Assembly (NCBI GenBank): GCA_016235065.1
Contig: JACRMB010000007.1
Span: 124,001-188,000, forward strand
Direction: 5' to 3'
DNA length: 64,000 nucleotides
Source of the DNA: Actinomycetota bacterium
GTDB taxonomy: Bacteria > Actinomycetota > Thermoleophilia > BMS3ABIN01
A program made the position numbers and the translations under genes. This document shows, piece after piece, positions 7,445 to 15,162 of the stretch; positions within the stretch are counted from its first letter, which is position 1, and each line of letters opens with the position of its first letter. The notes below the pieces were generated by a model. It saw only the letters and a list, made by a program, of their open reading frames with translations. It was not told the origin of the DNA and did no database searches.

Positions 7445-8592
7445 ATTACTCCCCACTCATTGAACTTGTAGACGAGCAGCAGGAGCAGTGATATTGCAGC
7501 CGCGCCGATATACAGCGGCATGCCGATCCTCAGCTCCTTTTTCACGCCGGACATGCCGGTGTAGGTCGTGGATCCGGTGAATTGAAGGGCGATGTACGAA
7601 CTGGCCGCCGGGAAGAACAGGAATGTGACTGCGCGCAGGAGTATCTCGTCCTGGGAGTTTGAGACTACCGGGATCAACGTCGCGAGCAGCACGGCCGCGT
7701 ATCCCGCCACCAGCCCCTTGAGCGCGAAGGAGCGGAACGGGATATAGGGAAGCAGAGCCGGCGTGATCAGCGCACCAGCGGCGACAGCGATCAGGCCGAG
7801 CAGCAGGAACGGCAGCGCCCCGTTCCAGGCACTCGAAAACAGGATGCCGTCGCGCTGCAGGCCGAACAGCAGCAGAACTCCCGCGGCGAACCAGGGATAA
7901 TATCTCTTCATTGCGGGGTTCAGCTCCATCGGGGTGAGGACCAGCCGGTCCCGCATGGTGAAGTCTACGGTGCCCATCCCGGGCGTCTTCCTGTAGCCGG
8001 CGTTCATATAGGCCGGGATGTCTGAGGCCCGCACCGGGCCGAACGACACCTTGAAGCCGGTCCGCCGGCGCACCTCGGCGGCTTTCACTCCCACGGCCCC
8101 CAGCTGAGGGAGCATGAGGCGGCGATGGTTGACCACACTGTCGAGGCGTGAGCTGACGATCCTTTTGATGAGTTCTTCAGTGCCGAAAGTGCCTTTGCCT
8201 GCGGCGCACCAGACGTTGATGCCCTTGGTGTCCAGGACCAGTATCCAGGCGTCCAGGCCTGACAGCTCACGTCTCAACGAGTCGAAGCTGAGTTTATAGT
8301 TGGCGCTGACCAGGACGTCGGCGTTGGCGTCCGGTTCACCCAGAGCATATAGACCGGGCTCGACGATATAACTGTTCCTGAAGCCGCCCATCCTGCACCT
8401 GAAGTGTTCCCAGCGCTCGGCGCGGCTAATGTCTGCAGTCACCGTGCCCAGGATCCTGGCGGGTGCGGCTTCGTCATTTGCCGGCGCCAGGGGCATCTCG
8501 CTGATTATCTCCTGAAGGAGCTGGCCCTTTGCCAGTGATGAGGGGGTGCCTGTCGAAGGCGATGATGAGCTTGTGCCTGTTTCCGGGATCAT
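7441..8592 (-). CDS. hgcA: HgcA, corrinoid membrane protein of mercury methylation
   Basis: HgcA transfers a methyl group from its corrinoid cofactor to Hg(II), making methylmercury. This 383-residue protein carries the diagnostic cap-helix motif NVWCAAGK at residues 126-133; Cys129 matches the cobalt-ligating cysteine (Cys93 in Pseudodesulfovibrio mercurii). The corrinoid domain spans about 45-230 and is followed by five hydrophobic segments (about 247-383), the known HgcA layout. CdhD/AcsC-type corrinoid proteins lack both the motif and the membrane domain. About 45 N-terminal residues are Ser/Thr/Pro-rich and look disordered. The start is ATG at 8592, one base after the arsC stop, with GGAGG at good spacing; a longer frame to 8664 lies inside arsC and is rejected. 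Confidence 0.95.
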   Translation of the reverse strand: MIPETGTSSSSPSTGTPSSLAKGQLLQEIISEMPLAPANDEAAPARILGTVTADISRAERWEHFRCRMGGFRNSYIVEPGLYALGEPDANADVLVSANYKLSFDSLRRELSGLDAWILVLDTKGINVWCAAGKGTFGTEELIKRIVSSRLDSVVNHRRLMLPQLGAVGVKAAEVRRRTGFKVSFGPVRASDIPAYMNAGYRKTPGMGTVDFTMRDRLVLTPMELNPAMKRYYPWFAAGVLLLFGLQRDGILFSSAWNGALPFLLLGLIAVAAGALITPALLPYIPFRSFALKGLVAGYAAVLLATLIPVVSNSQDEILLRAVTFLFFPAASSYIALQFTGSTTYTGMSGVKKELRIGMPLYIGAAAISLLLLLVYKFNEWGVI

Positions 8593-8593
8593 C

Positions 8594-9028
8594 TCATCCC
8601 TCCGCTTGCCTGTCGGCCAGCTCGCTGGCGAAGAAGGCGCCCAGCCGGTTGCGGATCTCGTCACGGACCAGGCGGAACCGGTTCAGGATCTCCTCCGTAT
8701 TCCCGGAGGACCTGGCCGGATCGGGAAAACCCATGTGCAGCCGGGTGACGCCTCCGAAAAACACAGGACAGTCCTCGTTCGCGTCGTCACAAAGAGTGAT
8801 GACATAGTCGAACTGCTGCCCCTCGTAGGCGCTGACATGTTCCGACCTGTTGCCGCTGATATCGATGCCGAGCTCATCCATCACCCGGACACTGTTCGGA
8901 TTAAGCCCCTGGGGGTCGGTGCCGGCGGAAAAGGCTTTTATCTTCCCGGCGAAATCATGGTTGACCAGTTCCTCAGCCATCTGGCTGCGGGCGGAATTGC
9001 CGGTGCAGAGGAACAGCGCCTTTTTCAT
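8594..9028 (-). CDS. arsC: Arsenate reductase, thioredoxin-coupled (low-molecular-weight phosphatase type)
   Basis: Reduces arsenate to arsenite in the cytoplasm with a relay of three cysteines. The 144-residue protein has the P-loop CTGNSARSQMAE with nucleophile C8, and C80 and C87 in TLCDDANEDCPVF. The 72- and 7-residue spacings equal those of the Staphylococcus plasmid pI258 enzyme (10, 82, 89). It also has FPDPA with the catalytic Asp. It sits between arsR and hgcA with one-base gaps on both sides, so all are co-transcribed. No arsenite exporter (ArsB or Acr3) is encoded nearby, so either the pump is elsewhere or the operon's purpose is not plain arsenic export. Confidence 0.93.
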   Translation of the reverse strand: MKKALFLCTGNSARSQMAEELVNHDFAGKIKAFSAGTDPQGLNPNSVRVMDELGIDISGNRSEHVSAYEGQQFDYVITLCDDANEDCPVFFGGVTRLHMGFPDPARSSGNTEEILNRFRLVRDEIRNRLGAFFASELADRQAEG

Positions 9029-9029
9029 C

Positions 9030-9389
9030 TCAGCAGGCCGTCTCGCAGCAGGCGGCGGACGCTTTCCTCAGTGGATGCCGGCGCAACTTCTTCTGATCTT
9101 CGCGGACCTGCGGCAACCCGGAAAGGGTCTTTTGCAGGAACTCGAGCAACTCTCTGTGAAAGGCGCTGTCACCTTCCACCAGGCGGTAATGCATCCAGGT
9201 CCCACGGCGCTGGTCGCTGACCAGGCCGGAGTTCTTCAGATAAGCCAGGTGACGGGAGACGGTGGACTGGGGGAGTTCCAGGATAGCCATCAGTTCACAG
9301 ACGCAGAGCTCGCCGCTCAGCAGCAGGCCTAGGATGCGAAGGCGGGTCTCATCGGACAGGGCCTTGAATGATTGTGCGGTTTCTTTCAT
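9030..9389 (-). CDS. arsR: ArsR/SmtB-family metal(loid)-responsive repressor
   Basis: A 119-residue winged-helix repressor. The alpha-3 metal site ELCVCEL (C29, C31) is the classic As(III)/Sb(III) sensing motif. The recognition helix is PQSTVSRHLAYLKNSGLV and the wing RRGTWMHYRL. A C-terminal C114-C115-x3-C119 adds further thiols. The ATG at 9389 is chosen because the protein then starts as ArsR proteins do, and a promoter -10 box ends exactly 6 bases before it; the longer TTG frame to 9440 would translate through promoter and operator. It is first in arsR-arsC-hgcA-hgcB and should repress the whole operon until arsenite (or another thiol-binding metal) releases it. Confidence 0.93.
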   Translation of the reverse strand: MKETAQSFKALSDETRLRILGLLLSGELCVCELMAILELPQSTVSRHLAYLKNSGLVSDQRRGTWMHYRLVEGDSAFHRELLEFLQKTLSGLPQVREDQKKLRRHPLRKASAACCETAC

Positions 9390-9424
9390 GTCAGCAGTAT
9401 ATCCGCATAGGCGGATATAAGCAA
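9389..9424 (-). promoter_or_regulatory. arsR-arsC-hgcAB promoter, leaderless, with ArsR operator between -35 and -10
   Basis: On the minus strand TTGCTT (9424-9419) and TATACT (9401-9396) are 17 bases apart. Six bases (GCTGAC) separate the -10 from the ATG at 9389, so transcription should begin on the start codon. A perfect inverted repeat with 9-base arms (TATATCCGC / GCGGATATA, 4-base spacer, 9398-9419) fills the space between the two boxes. A bound repressor would therefore block polymerase directly. Confidence 0.75.
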
Positions 9425-9472
9425 GATTGGGGATGATCAACTCGAGGATCCCAACACCACTCAGGCCAGCGC

Positions 9473-9519
9473 TTGCTTTATTATGAACAAGCGTTCATAA
9501 TATGAACATCTATTCATAT
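9473..9519 (+). promoter_or_regulatory. Promoter with two TetR-type operators
   Basis: TTGCTT (9473-9478) and CATAAT (9496-9501) are 17 bases apart. A perfect 10-4-10 inverted repeat (TATTATGAAC / GTTCATAATA, 9479-9502) fills the spacer and -10, and a second one (ATATGAA / TTCATAT, 9500-9519) covers the expected start point. GAAC...GTTC palindromes are common TetR sites, and a TetR gene closes the operon downstream at 11045. Confidence 0.65.
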
Positions 9520-9572
9520 CGCACAGGCTTCTGTTCCAGACGAAGCTGTCTGCGGAAAGAAAGGAGGGCTTC

Positions 9573-10274
9573 ATGACCACGATCGCCTTCGAAGACCTGA
9601 CCAAGAACTTCGGTCAGAAAAAAGCGGTGGACGGTTTGAGTTTCACCGTGGAGCCAGGCCGCATCACCGGCTTTCTCGGTCCGAACGGGGCCGGCAAGAC
9701 CACGACCCTGCGCATGCTGCTCGGACTGGTCGAGCCGACATCTGGCAGGGCAACGCTGGATGGAAAGACATATCGGGAGCTTTCCCATCCACGCCGGCAG
9801 GTGGGCGCTGTACTCGAGGCATCAGGCATACACCCCGGCCGTTCCGGAAAAAACCACCTCCGTATTATCCAAAAAGCCGCGGGCATCCCGGCTTCACGGG
9901 TAGATCAGATGCTCGAACTGGTTGATCTTCGAGAGGCAGCCGACATCCGGGCGGGCAAGTACTCGCTGGGAATGCGCCAGCGCCTGGCGCTGGCTGCTGC
10001 GATGCTCGGCGATCCGGAAGTCCTGGTGCTGGACGAGCCCGCCAACGGTCTTGATCCGGCAGGCATCCACTGGTTGCGGGATTTTCTGAGGAGTGGCGCT
10101 GACGAGGGCCGCACTATCATCGTATCCAGCCACCTTCTGGCAGAGATGGAACAGACCGCTGACGAAGTGGTCATCATCGGAGATGGGCGGCTGCTACGAA
10201 AGGCGCAGCTTTCAGAAATGGCCAAGGATGGGCCGAGCCTTGAAGAGACTTTCCTGGAACTCACGATCCAGTAA
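9573..10274 (+). CDS. ABC transporter ATP-binding protein
   Basis: A 233-residue ABC ATPase that powers export by the neighbouring ABC-2 permease. Walker A is GPNGAGKTT (about 35-43), the Q-loop region follows, the signature is YSLGMRQRL (about 130-138), Walker B is VLVLDEPANGLDP (about 150-162) and the switch His is in SSHLLAEM. A good Shine-Dalgarno (AAGGAGG) precedes the ATG. It is the first gene of a three-gene operon (ATPase, permease, TetR regulator) behind paired palindromic operators. The sequence resembles BcrA/multidrug-type ATPases; the substrate is not evident. Confidence 0.92.
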   Translation: MTTIAFEDLTKNFGQKKAVDGLSFTVEPGRITGFLGPNGAGKTTTLRMLLGLVEPTSGRATLDGKTYRELSHPRRQVGAVLEASGIHPGRSGKNHLRIIQKAAGIPASRVDQMLELVDLREAADIRAGKYSLGMRQRLALAAAMLGDPEVLVLDEPANGLDPAGIHWLRDFLRSGADEGRTIIVSSHLLAEMEQTADEVVIIGDGRLLRKAQLSEMAKDGPSLEETFLELTIQ

Positions 10275-10299
10275 CAGAAATCAAGAAAGGGGTACGAGA

Positions 10300-11055
10300 A
10301 TGTGGCGTCTGATCATCACCGAATTCACCAAAGTCCGGACCACCCGGACTGTGCTGGGACTGCTGGCCGGGACAATATTCCTGACGATCATCGGGGTGAT
10401 CGCGGCGATCTCAACGGCGGAGACAAGGGGCCTCGTACTGGCATCGCCAGAGGGAATACAGACGGTTCTCCACGCTTCGGCATCCGGGGCGATCTTCGTC
10501 CTGGCGTTCGGCATAATCGGTATGGCCGGCGAATTCCGGCAGGGAACCATCACCGATACTTTGCTGACCACGCCTGAACGGGGGAAGGTCCTTGTCGCCA
10601 AGCTCCTTGCCTATACCGCGATCGGACTGGGCATCGGCACGATATCGACAGTCACGGCACTGGCCGTAGCTGTTCCCTGGCTGGAAGCAAAGGGCGCGCC
10701 CCTGTCGTTTTCGGATGGCAATCTGTGGCTTTCCATGGCCGGCGCGATGCTATGGGCCAGCCTGTACGGCGCTGTAGGTGTCAGTTTTGGAGCACTGACG
10801 CGGAATATACTGACCGGCCTGCTGGCAGCATTCGGCTGGCTGCTGGTCGCCGAGCAGATGATAAGCGGCGCTTTGGGAGCAGTCGAGCTTGGCAATGTCG
10901 CCAGATATCTCCCGGGAGCGGCGGCGCGCGCCCTCGGGCGCGCGCCTGAAGCCGGCCTTCTGCCCATGTGGGCAGGTGGAGTGCTTCTCGCCACCTATGC
11001 GATAATATTCGCGCTGGCTGCCGCCAGCTTTACCATGAGGCGAGATGTCACCTAA
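10300..11055 (+). CDS. ABC-2-type transporter permease
   Basis: A 251-residue membrane subunit with six hydrophobic segments: TVLGLLAGTIFLTIIGVIAA at the start, then pairs around GAIFVLAFGIIGMA, LLAYTAIGLGIGTIS, GAMLWASLYGAVGVSFGAL, ILTGLLAAFGWLLVAEQM and the last LLATYAIIFALAAASF. The ATG at 10300 follows GAAAGGGG and begins MWRLIITEFTKVRTTRTV, a usual start for this family. An upstream in-frame extension would overlap the ATPase gene and is rejected. It pairs with the ATPase at 9573. Confidence 0.88.
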   Translation: MWRLIITEFTKVRTTRTVLGLLAGTIFLTIIGVIAAISTAETRGLVLASPEGIQTVLHASASGAIFVLAFGIIGMAGEFRQGTITDTLLTTPERGKVLVAKLLAYTAIGLGIGTISTVTALAVAVPWLEAKGAPLSFSDGNLWLSMAGAMLWASLYGAVGVSFGALTRNILTGLLAAFGWLLVAEQMISGALGAVELGNVARYLPGAAARALGRAPEAGLLPMWAGGVLLATYAIIFALAAASFTMRRDVT

Positions 11056-11695
11056 GAAAATAATGACGGATTCCAAAAACCTGAAACCTGGCCAGGAGCC
11101 TCCCGGCCTGCGCGAGCATCTGATCTCGGCGGCGGAGCGGGTAATCCTCCGAAAGGGTTTCGCCAGCATCACTGTCCGCGAGATCGCCCGCGAGGCCGGA
11201 GTCGCTGACGGCACGCTGTACAACCACTTCCCCGATAAAGAGGAGGTGCTGGTCGAAGCGATACTGAGTCGAATGACCGATATCGAGGCGATGTTCGTCG
11301 AATTACCAAGTCAGGCCGGCAAGGGAACCGTGACCGGGAACCTCAAGAAGATCGCCGTTTCGGTGCTCGAGTTCGAATGGGAGGCGATGCCGCTGATGGG
11401 ATCGCTTCATACCGAGCCAAAGCTGATGGAGCGGCTCATCGAGAGATTTCATGCGGATAAGAGGGGTCCGCATGGAGCGCTTGAGGCGGTACGTGAGTAC
11501 CTGCGGGAAGAGCAGCGGCTGGGCCGCATCGACCCGAAGGCAGATCCTGAAGCGGCTGCAATGCTGCTCGTCGGCACGCTGCACGATATGTTGCTGAACC
11601 GGCACATGCTCGGCGGCGATAGCAGGGCAACGGTCGATGCCGGTGTGGTGTCGAAGCTCGTGAAGACATTGATGCGGGGAATCGGTCCCCGTTGA
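11045..11695 (+). CDS. TetR-family transcriptional regulator
   Basis: A 216-residue repressor. Residues about 20-70 form the helix-turn-helix domain: LISAAERVILRKGFASITVREIAREAGVADGTLYNHFPDKEEVL, the standard TetR N-terminus. The rest is an all-helical ligand domain not assignable to a compound. It overlaps the permease end by 11 bases, so it is co-transcribed with the ABC exporter; an ATG 18 bases further in is an alternative start. It most likely represses its own operon at the two palindromes at 9479-9519 and is relieved by an exported drug-like compound. Confidence 0.9.
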   Translation: MSPKKIMTDSKNLKPGQEPPGLREHLISAAERVILRKGFASITVREIAREAGVADGTLYNHFPDKEEVLVEAILSRMTDIEAMFVELPSQAGKGTVTGNLKKIAVSVLEFEWEAMPLMGSLHTEPKLMERLIERFHADKRGPHGALEAVREYLREEQRLGRIDPKADPEAAAMLLVGTLHDMLLNRHMLGGDSRATVDAGVVSKLVKTLMRGIGPR

Positions 11696-11799
11696 GAGCC
11701 GGCTATTGGTAGAATCTCATCCTATCGGGTAAGTCTCAGGGAAATATCCACTAGCGTCAGGGAATCATAGCAATCACCTTCGTAATAGAGACAACAGGA

Positions 11800-12681
11800 T
11801 TGACCAAGCGCTACCGCTCCGATGTCATGGCGGTCAATGGCCTGGACATGAAGGTCAGGCGTGGAGAAGTATACGGATTCGTCGGCCCCAACGGAGCCGG
11901 CAAGACCACGACACTGCGGATGCTTGTCGGGCTGGTCCGCCCGACCGCCGGAGACTGTGAGGTCCTGGGCTTGAGGCCCGGCTCGCCGGATTCGCTTGCC
12001 AGGGTAGGTTCGCTCATCGAGACTCCCGCTTTTTATCCTTTCCTGTCAGGCCGCGATAACCTGCGTGTGCTCTCGCGACTGGCCGGCATCGACTATTCAC
12101 GCATACAGCCTGCTCTCGAGGATGTCGAACTCGCAGGCCGCGCCGACGACCGCTTCAAGACTTATTCCCTGGGAATGAAACAGCGCCTCGGCATCGCCGC
12201 GGCGCTGCTGAAAGACCCCGAGCTACTGATCCTCGATGAACCGACCAACGGCCTGGACCCGGCGGGCATAGCGGAGATGCGCCAGTTGATCCGGCGTCTG
12301 GGGCAGGGTGAGCGGACGGTCCTGCTTTCCAGCCACCTGATGGGTGAGCTGGAGCAGATCTGCGACCGGATCGGAGTTGTCAAGGATGGGCGCCTTATCA
12401 AAGAGGGGACCCTTGAGGATCTCAGGCACGGAGCCAGGCTGAGGATCAAGGTGTCGCCGCTCGATCGGGCCCGCGAGTTGATCGGCGCCCTCGATGGAAT
12501 CGGCCGGCTGCAGACCATCGATGATGAAGTGCTGCTGATTGAGATAGATCTGACACGGGCTGCTGAGATCAACGGGCTTCTGGTCAGCGCCGGCATCGAG
12601 GTCAGTGAGCTGTGCGCGGTCCAGGATTCCCTGGAGCATGTCTTCCTGAGCCTCACCGAGGAGGTCGGACCTGGTGAATAG
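11800..12681 (+). CDS. ABC transporter ATP-binding protein (BcrA-like)
   Basis: A 293-residue ABC ATPase with a C-terminal extension of about 80 residues, as in BcrA/lantibiotic-immunity and Nod-type ATPases. Walker A GPNGAGKTT, signature YSLGMKQRLGIAAAL, Walker B LLILDEPTNGLDP and switch His in SSHLMGEL are all present. The only standard start near the N-terminus is TTG at 11800, with a weak upstream purine stretch. The frame stays open, with a plausible first strand (ITFVIETTGLTKRY), back to a stop at 11752, so a non-standard start slightly upstream is possible. It overlaps the permease gene by 8 bases. Confidence 0.9.
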   Translation: MTKRYRSDVMAVNGLDMKVRRGEVYGFVGPNGAGKTTTLRMLVGLVRPTAGDCEVLGLRPGSPDSLARVGSLIETPAFYPFLSGRDNLRVLSRLAGIDYSRIQPALEDVELAGRADDRFKTYSLGMKQRLGIAAALLKDPELLILDEPTNGLDPAGIAEMRQLIRRLGQGERTVLLSSHLMGELEQICDRIGVVKDGRLIKEGTLEDLRHGARLRIKVSPLDRARELIGALDGIGRLQTIDDEVLLIEIDLTRAAEINGLLVSAGIEVSELCAVQDSLEHVFLSLTEEVGPGE

Positions 12682-13522
12682 CCTGCTCGCCCAGATCCTG
12701 CTCATCAGAAAGCGCAAGGCCTACTGGATCCTGCTGGGAGTCTGGCTGGTCCTGCCGATGCTTTTCTCCTACCTGCTGCCCTATATCGCTTTTACCAGTG
12801 ACACCAGCTTCCGGCCGCGGGGTATCGACCAGGTACTGCTGACCGAACTCCTGCCTCAGAATTTTGTCGACAACATAATGGCGTCATTTCCATTCTTTGG
12901 CGGCACAATAGCGCTGATAGTCGGCGTGCTGTTCGTAGGCAGCGAATATTCATGGGGCACCCTGACTTACGTCTTCACCCAGAAGGCCAGTCGCATGAAG
13001 GTCTTCGCCGGCAAGATCGTGGCGCTTGCCCTCGCGCTTATTCCCTTTGTCATTCTGGTATTTTTAATGGCCCTGACTGCCAGCCTGCTTGTCGCCATGC
13101 GTGAGGGGCAGGCCGTCGAACTCCCGCCACTGTGGCATGTGGCCAAGGCGATGGGCGCTACCTGGTTCATCATGGCTGCCTGGTGTTCGGTCGGGGTGAT
13201 GTTCGCGGTGCTCTCCCGGGGCACGGCCCTGGCGATCGGCCTGGGGATCATCTACGCCCTGGTCATCGAGAATGTGATCACCGTCTTCGGGCGGCAGATC
13301 GAACTGCTCGGCAGCCTGTCCGAATTCCTTTTACGCACCAGCGGCTATTCCCTGATTTATTCCATCGGTGCGTCCGTTCAGAGCGAGGCTGGTCCGGGGA
13401 GTTTCTTCGGCCCCTATCTTTCAGCCACGCGCTCATATGCCACACTGGCAGCATTCATATTATTCTCGCTGCTGCTGGCGGCGGCCATCCTCCGCTGGCG
13501 TGACGTGGCCGGAAACAGCTAA
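12674..13522 (+). CDS. ABC-2-type transporter permease
   Basis: A 282-residue six-segment membrane protein that partners the ATPase just before it; starts GTG at 12674. Segments include YWILLGVWLVLPMLFSYLLPY, FFGGTIALIVGVLFVGSEYSWGTL, IVALALALIPFVILVFLMALTASLLV, WFIMAAWCSVGVMFAVL, AIGLGIIYALVIENVI and a last LAAFILFSLLLAAAILRWRD. GSEYSWGTL and the DV near the end are typical of BcrB-like permeases. The next gene is uppP, another bacitracin-tolerance gene, which hints at a cell-envelope antibiotic role (inference). Confidence 0.88.
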   Translation: MNSLLAQILLIRKRKAYWILLGVWLVLPMLFSYLLPYIAFTSDTSFRPRGIDQVLLTELLPQNFVDNIMASFPFFGGTIALIVGVLFVGSEYSWGTLTYVFTQKASRMKVFAGKIVALALALIPFVILVFLMALTASLLVAMREGQAVELPPLWHVAKAMGATWFIMAAWCSVGVMFAVLSRGTALAIGLGIIYALVIENVITVFGRQIELLGSLSEFLLRTSGYSLIYSIGASVQSEAGPGSFFGPYLSATRSYATLAAFILFSLLLAAAILRWRDVAGNS

Positions 13523-13599
13523 CGCCGGGCGCCGGCTGCTGATGACAGCCTCGCAAGGCATCCGGCTTTCTTCAAACACTTCCACCTGAAAAGGACCGC

Positions 13600-14427
13600 A
13601 TGGAGATCTGGAAGGCGATAATCCTCGGCATAATCGAGGGCGTGACCGAGTTCCTGCCGGTTTCCTCTACCGGCCATCTGACTATTGCCGAAGAGCTGCT
13701 CGGCCTGCAGGTGGACGATCCCGCGGTCACGGCCTACACGGCGGTCATCCAGGTGGGCGCCATCGCCGCCGTCTGTGTCTTCCTCTGGAAGGATATCGCC
13801 CGTCTCGGAGGCGCCTGGATCGGCGGCCTGTTCTCGCCGTCCCGCCGGCATGAGCTTGATTACCGGATCGGCTGGTACATAATAATCGGCTCACTGCCGA
13901 TCGGCGTCGTCGGTTTCCTGGCAAGGGAATTCATCAAGGGGCCGCTACGCAGCTTGTGGGTGGTCGCCGGCTCGCTGATCCTCTGGAGCGGCGCCATGGT
14001 CTACGCCGAGCGTGTGGCCCGGCAGACCCGTTCGGAAAAGGACCTTACCCTAAGGGACGGCCTTGTGATCGGCATCTCTCAGTGCCTGGCGCTGATACCC
14101 GGCGTTTCCCGCTCAGGCGCCACCATCTCTTTCGGTCTGCTTCGCGATATCGACCGCGTCACCGCGACACGGCTTTCCTTCTTCCTCTCGATCCCGGCGC
14201 TCACGGCGGCCGGAATCTTCGAGCTGAAGGACGCACTGTCTGACTCCATAGGCATCGCGCCGCTGGTTGTCGGCACCCTGGTGAGCTTTGTGGTCGCCTA
14301 TATATCGGTGGCCTGGCTGCTCCGCTTCGTCGCCCATCACACCCTGATGGCTTTCGTCTGGTACCGCGTCGCCCTGGGGGCGCTGCTCATAGTCGCCCTG
14401 GGCGCGGGCTGGATCTCCGCGACCTGA
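13600..14427 (+). CDS. uppP: Undecaprenyl-diphosphatase (bacitracin-resistance type)
   Basis: Recycles the lipid carrier of cell-wall synthesis by removing a phosphate from undecaprenyl diphosphate at the membrane. The 275-residue protein has the two family signatures: IIEGVTEFLPVSSTGHL (about 8-24, catalytic E/S/H) and PGVSRSGATIS (about 167-177, with the catalytic Arg), plus eight hydrophobic segments. The length is normal for the family. It follows an ABC exporter of BcrAB type by about 80 bases on the same strand. Confidence 0.96.
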   Translation: MEIWKAIILGIIEGVTEFLPVSSTGHLTIAEELLGLQVDDPAVTAYTAVIQVGAIAAVCVFLWKDIARLGGAWIGGLFSPSRRHELDYRIGWYIIIGSLPIGVVGFLAREFIKGPLRSLWVVAGSLILWSGAMVYAERVARQTRSEKDLTLRDGLVIGISQCLALIPGVSRSGATISFGLLRDIDRVTATRLSFFLSIPALTAAGIFELKDALSDSIGIAPLVVGTLVSFVVAYISVAWLLRFVAHHTLMAFVWYRVALGALLIVALGAGWISAT

Positions 14428-14598
14428 GCCTGGGGCATCGCGCCGCCGTTTCATATTGAGGCGGCCGCTGGCCAGCGCGCTTCTTCCCCGCGAAATCCCG
14501 AGGTTTTAATTCCCCACATCCCGGACAAAACGAGCAACGCGGCATCCATCCCGGTGCCGGTCTTTTTTTCTGGAACGGAAGGAACTACAGGAAGGGTG

Positions 14599-15105
14599 AT
14601 GAGTATGAGCGAGCTGGTTATCATCGGTTATCCCGACAAGGAGACGGCAGGCAAGGTCCTGGACGAGCTCCAGGGGCTGGAGAAGGATTACCTCATCGAC
14701 CTCGACGACGCGGCACTGATCGTCAGGGATGAGAAGGGAAAGTTCAAGGTAACCACCACGGATCATGTTGTAGCACAAACGACTCTCGGCGGCATGTTCT
14801 GGGGCACGCTCATCGGCTTCCTTTTCCTGGCGCCGGTCGCCGGCATGGCTATCGGTGGCGCCATCGGCGCGGCAGCGGGCGGCCTCGGCAGCATGGGGAT
14901 CAAGGATGAGTTCAAGAACCAGGTGCTTGATGTGGTGCAGCCGGGCAATTCAGCGATCATGGCGATCGTGCGCCGGTCCACTCCGGACAAGGTCCTGGAG
15001 GCGCTGGCTCCGTTCGGCGGCACCGTGCTTCAGACATCGCTTACCCACGAGGCCGAGGAGAAACTGGTTGCGGCTCTGCAGGGGGAGAAGGTGGCTGCTT
15101 CCTGA
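14599..15105 (+). CDS. DUF1269-family membrane protein
   Basis: A 168-residue protein of the DUF1269 family: an N-terminal alpha/beta part (ELVIIGYPDKETAGKVLDEL...DLDDAALIVRDEKGKFKV), a Gly/Ala-rich double hydrophobic stretch (GTLIGFLFLAPVAGMAIGGAIGAAAGGLG) and a C-terminal soluble part with NSAIMAIVRRSTPDKVLEAL. No biochemical role is known; family members are often stress-linked. GGAAGGG precedes the ATG at 14599; a second ATG lies 6 bases on. A strong bidirectional terminator follows. Confidence 0.85.
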   Translation: MSMSELVIIGYPDKETAGKVLDELQGLEKDYLIDLDDAALIVRDEKGKFKVTTTDHVVAQTTLGGMFWGTLIGFLFLAPVAGMAIGGAIGAAAGGLGSMGIKDEFKNQVLDVVQPGNSAIMAIVRRSTPDKVLEALAPFGGTVLQTSLTHEAEEKLVAALQGEKVAAS

Positions 15106-15128
15106 AACGCCATTACTCTGGCGAAATC

Positions 15129-15162
15129 AAAAAAGCCCCTGGTTTAACCGGGGGCTTTTTTT
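15129..15162. terminator. Bidirectional Rho-independent terminator
   Basis: AAAAAAGCCCC(T)GG...CC(G)GGGGCTTTTTT hairpin with an A run before and a T run after the GC stem, lying between the convergent DUF1269 and potassium-channel genes. It overlaps the last codons of the channel gene. Confidence 0.9.

Noticed and set aside
8593-8664. Upstream start for hgcA inside arsC
   Set aside because: It would add 24 residues read through the end of arsC; the ATG at 8592 has a well-spaced GGAGG and a one-base gap to arsC.
9390-9440. Longer ArsR starting with TTG at 9440
   Set aside because: The extension is the promoter and operator sequence and does not match ArsR N-termini.
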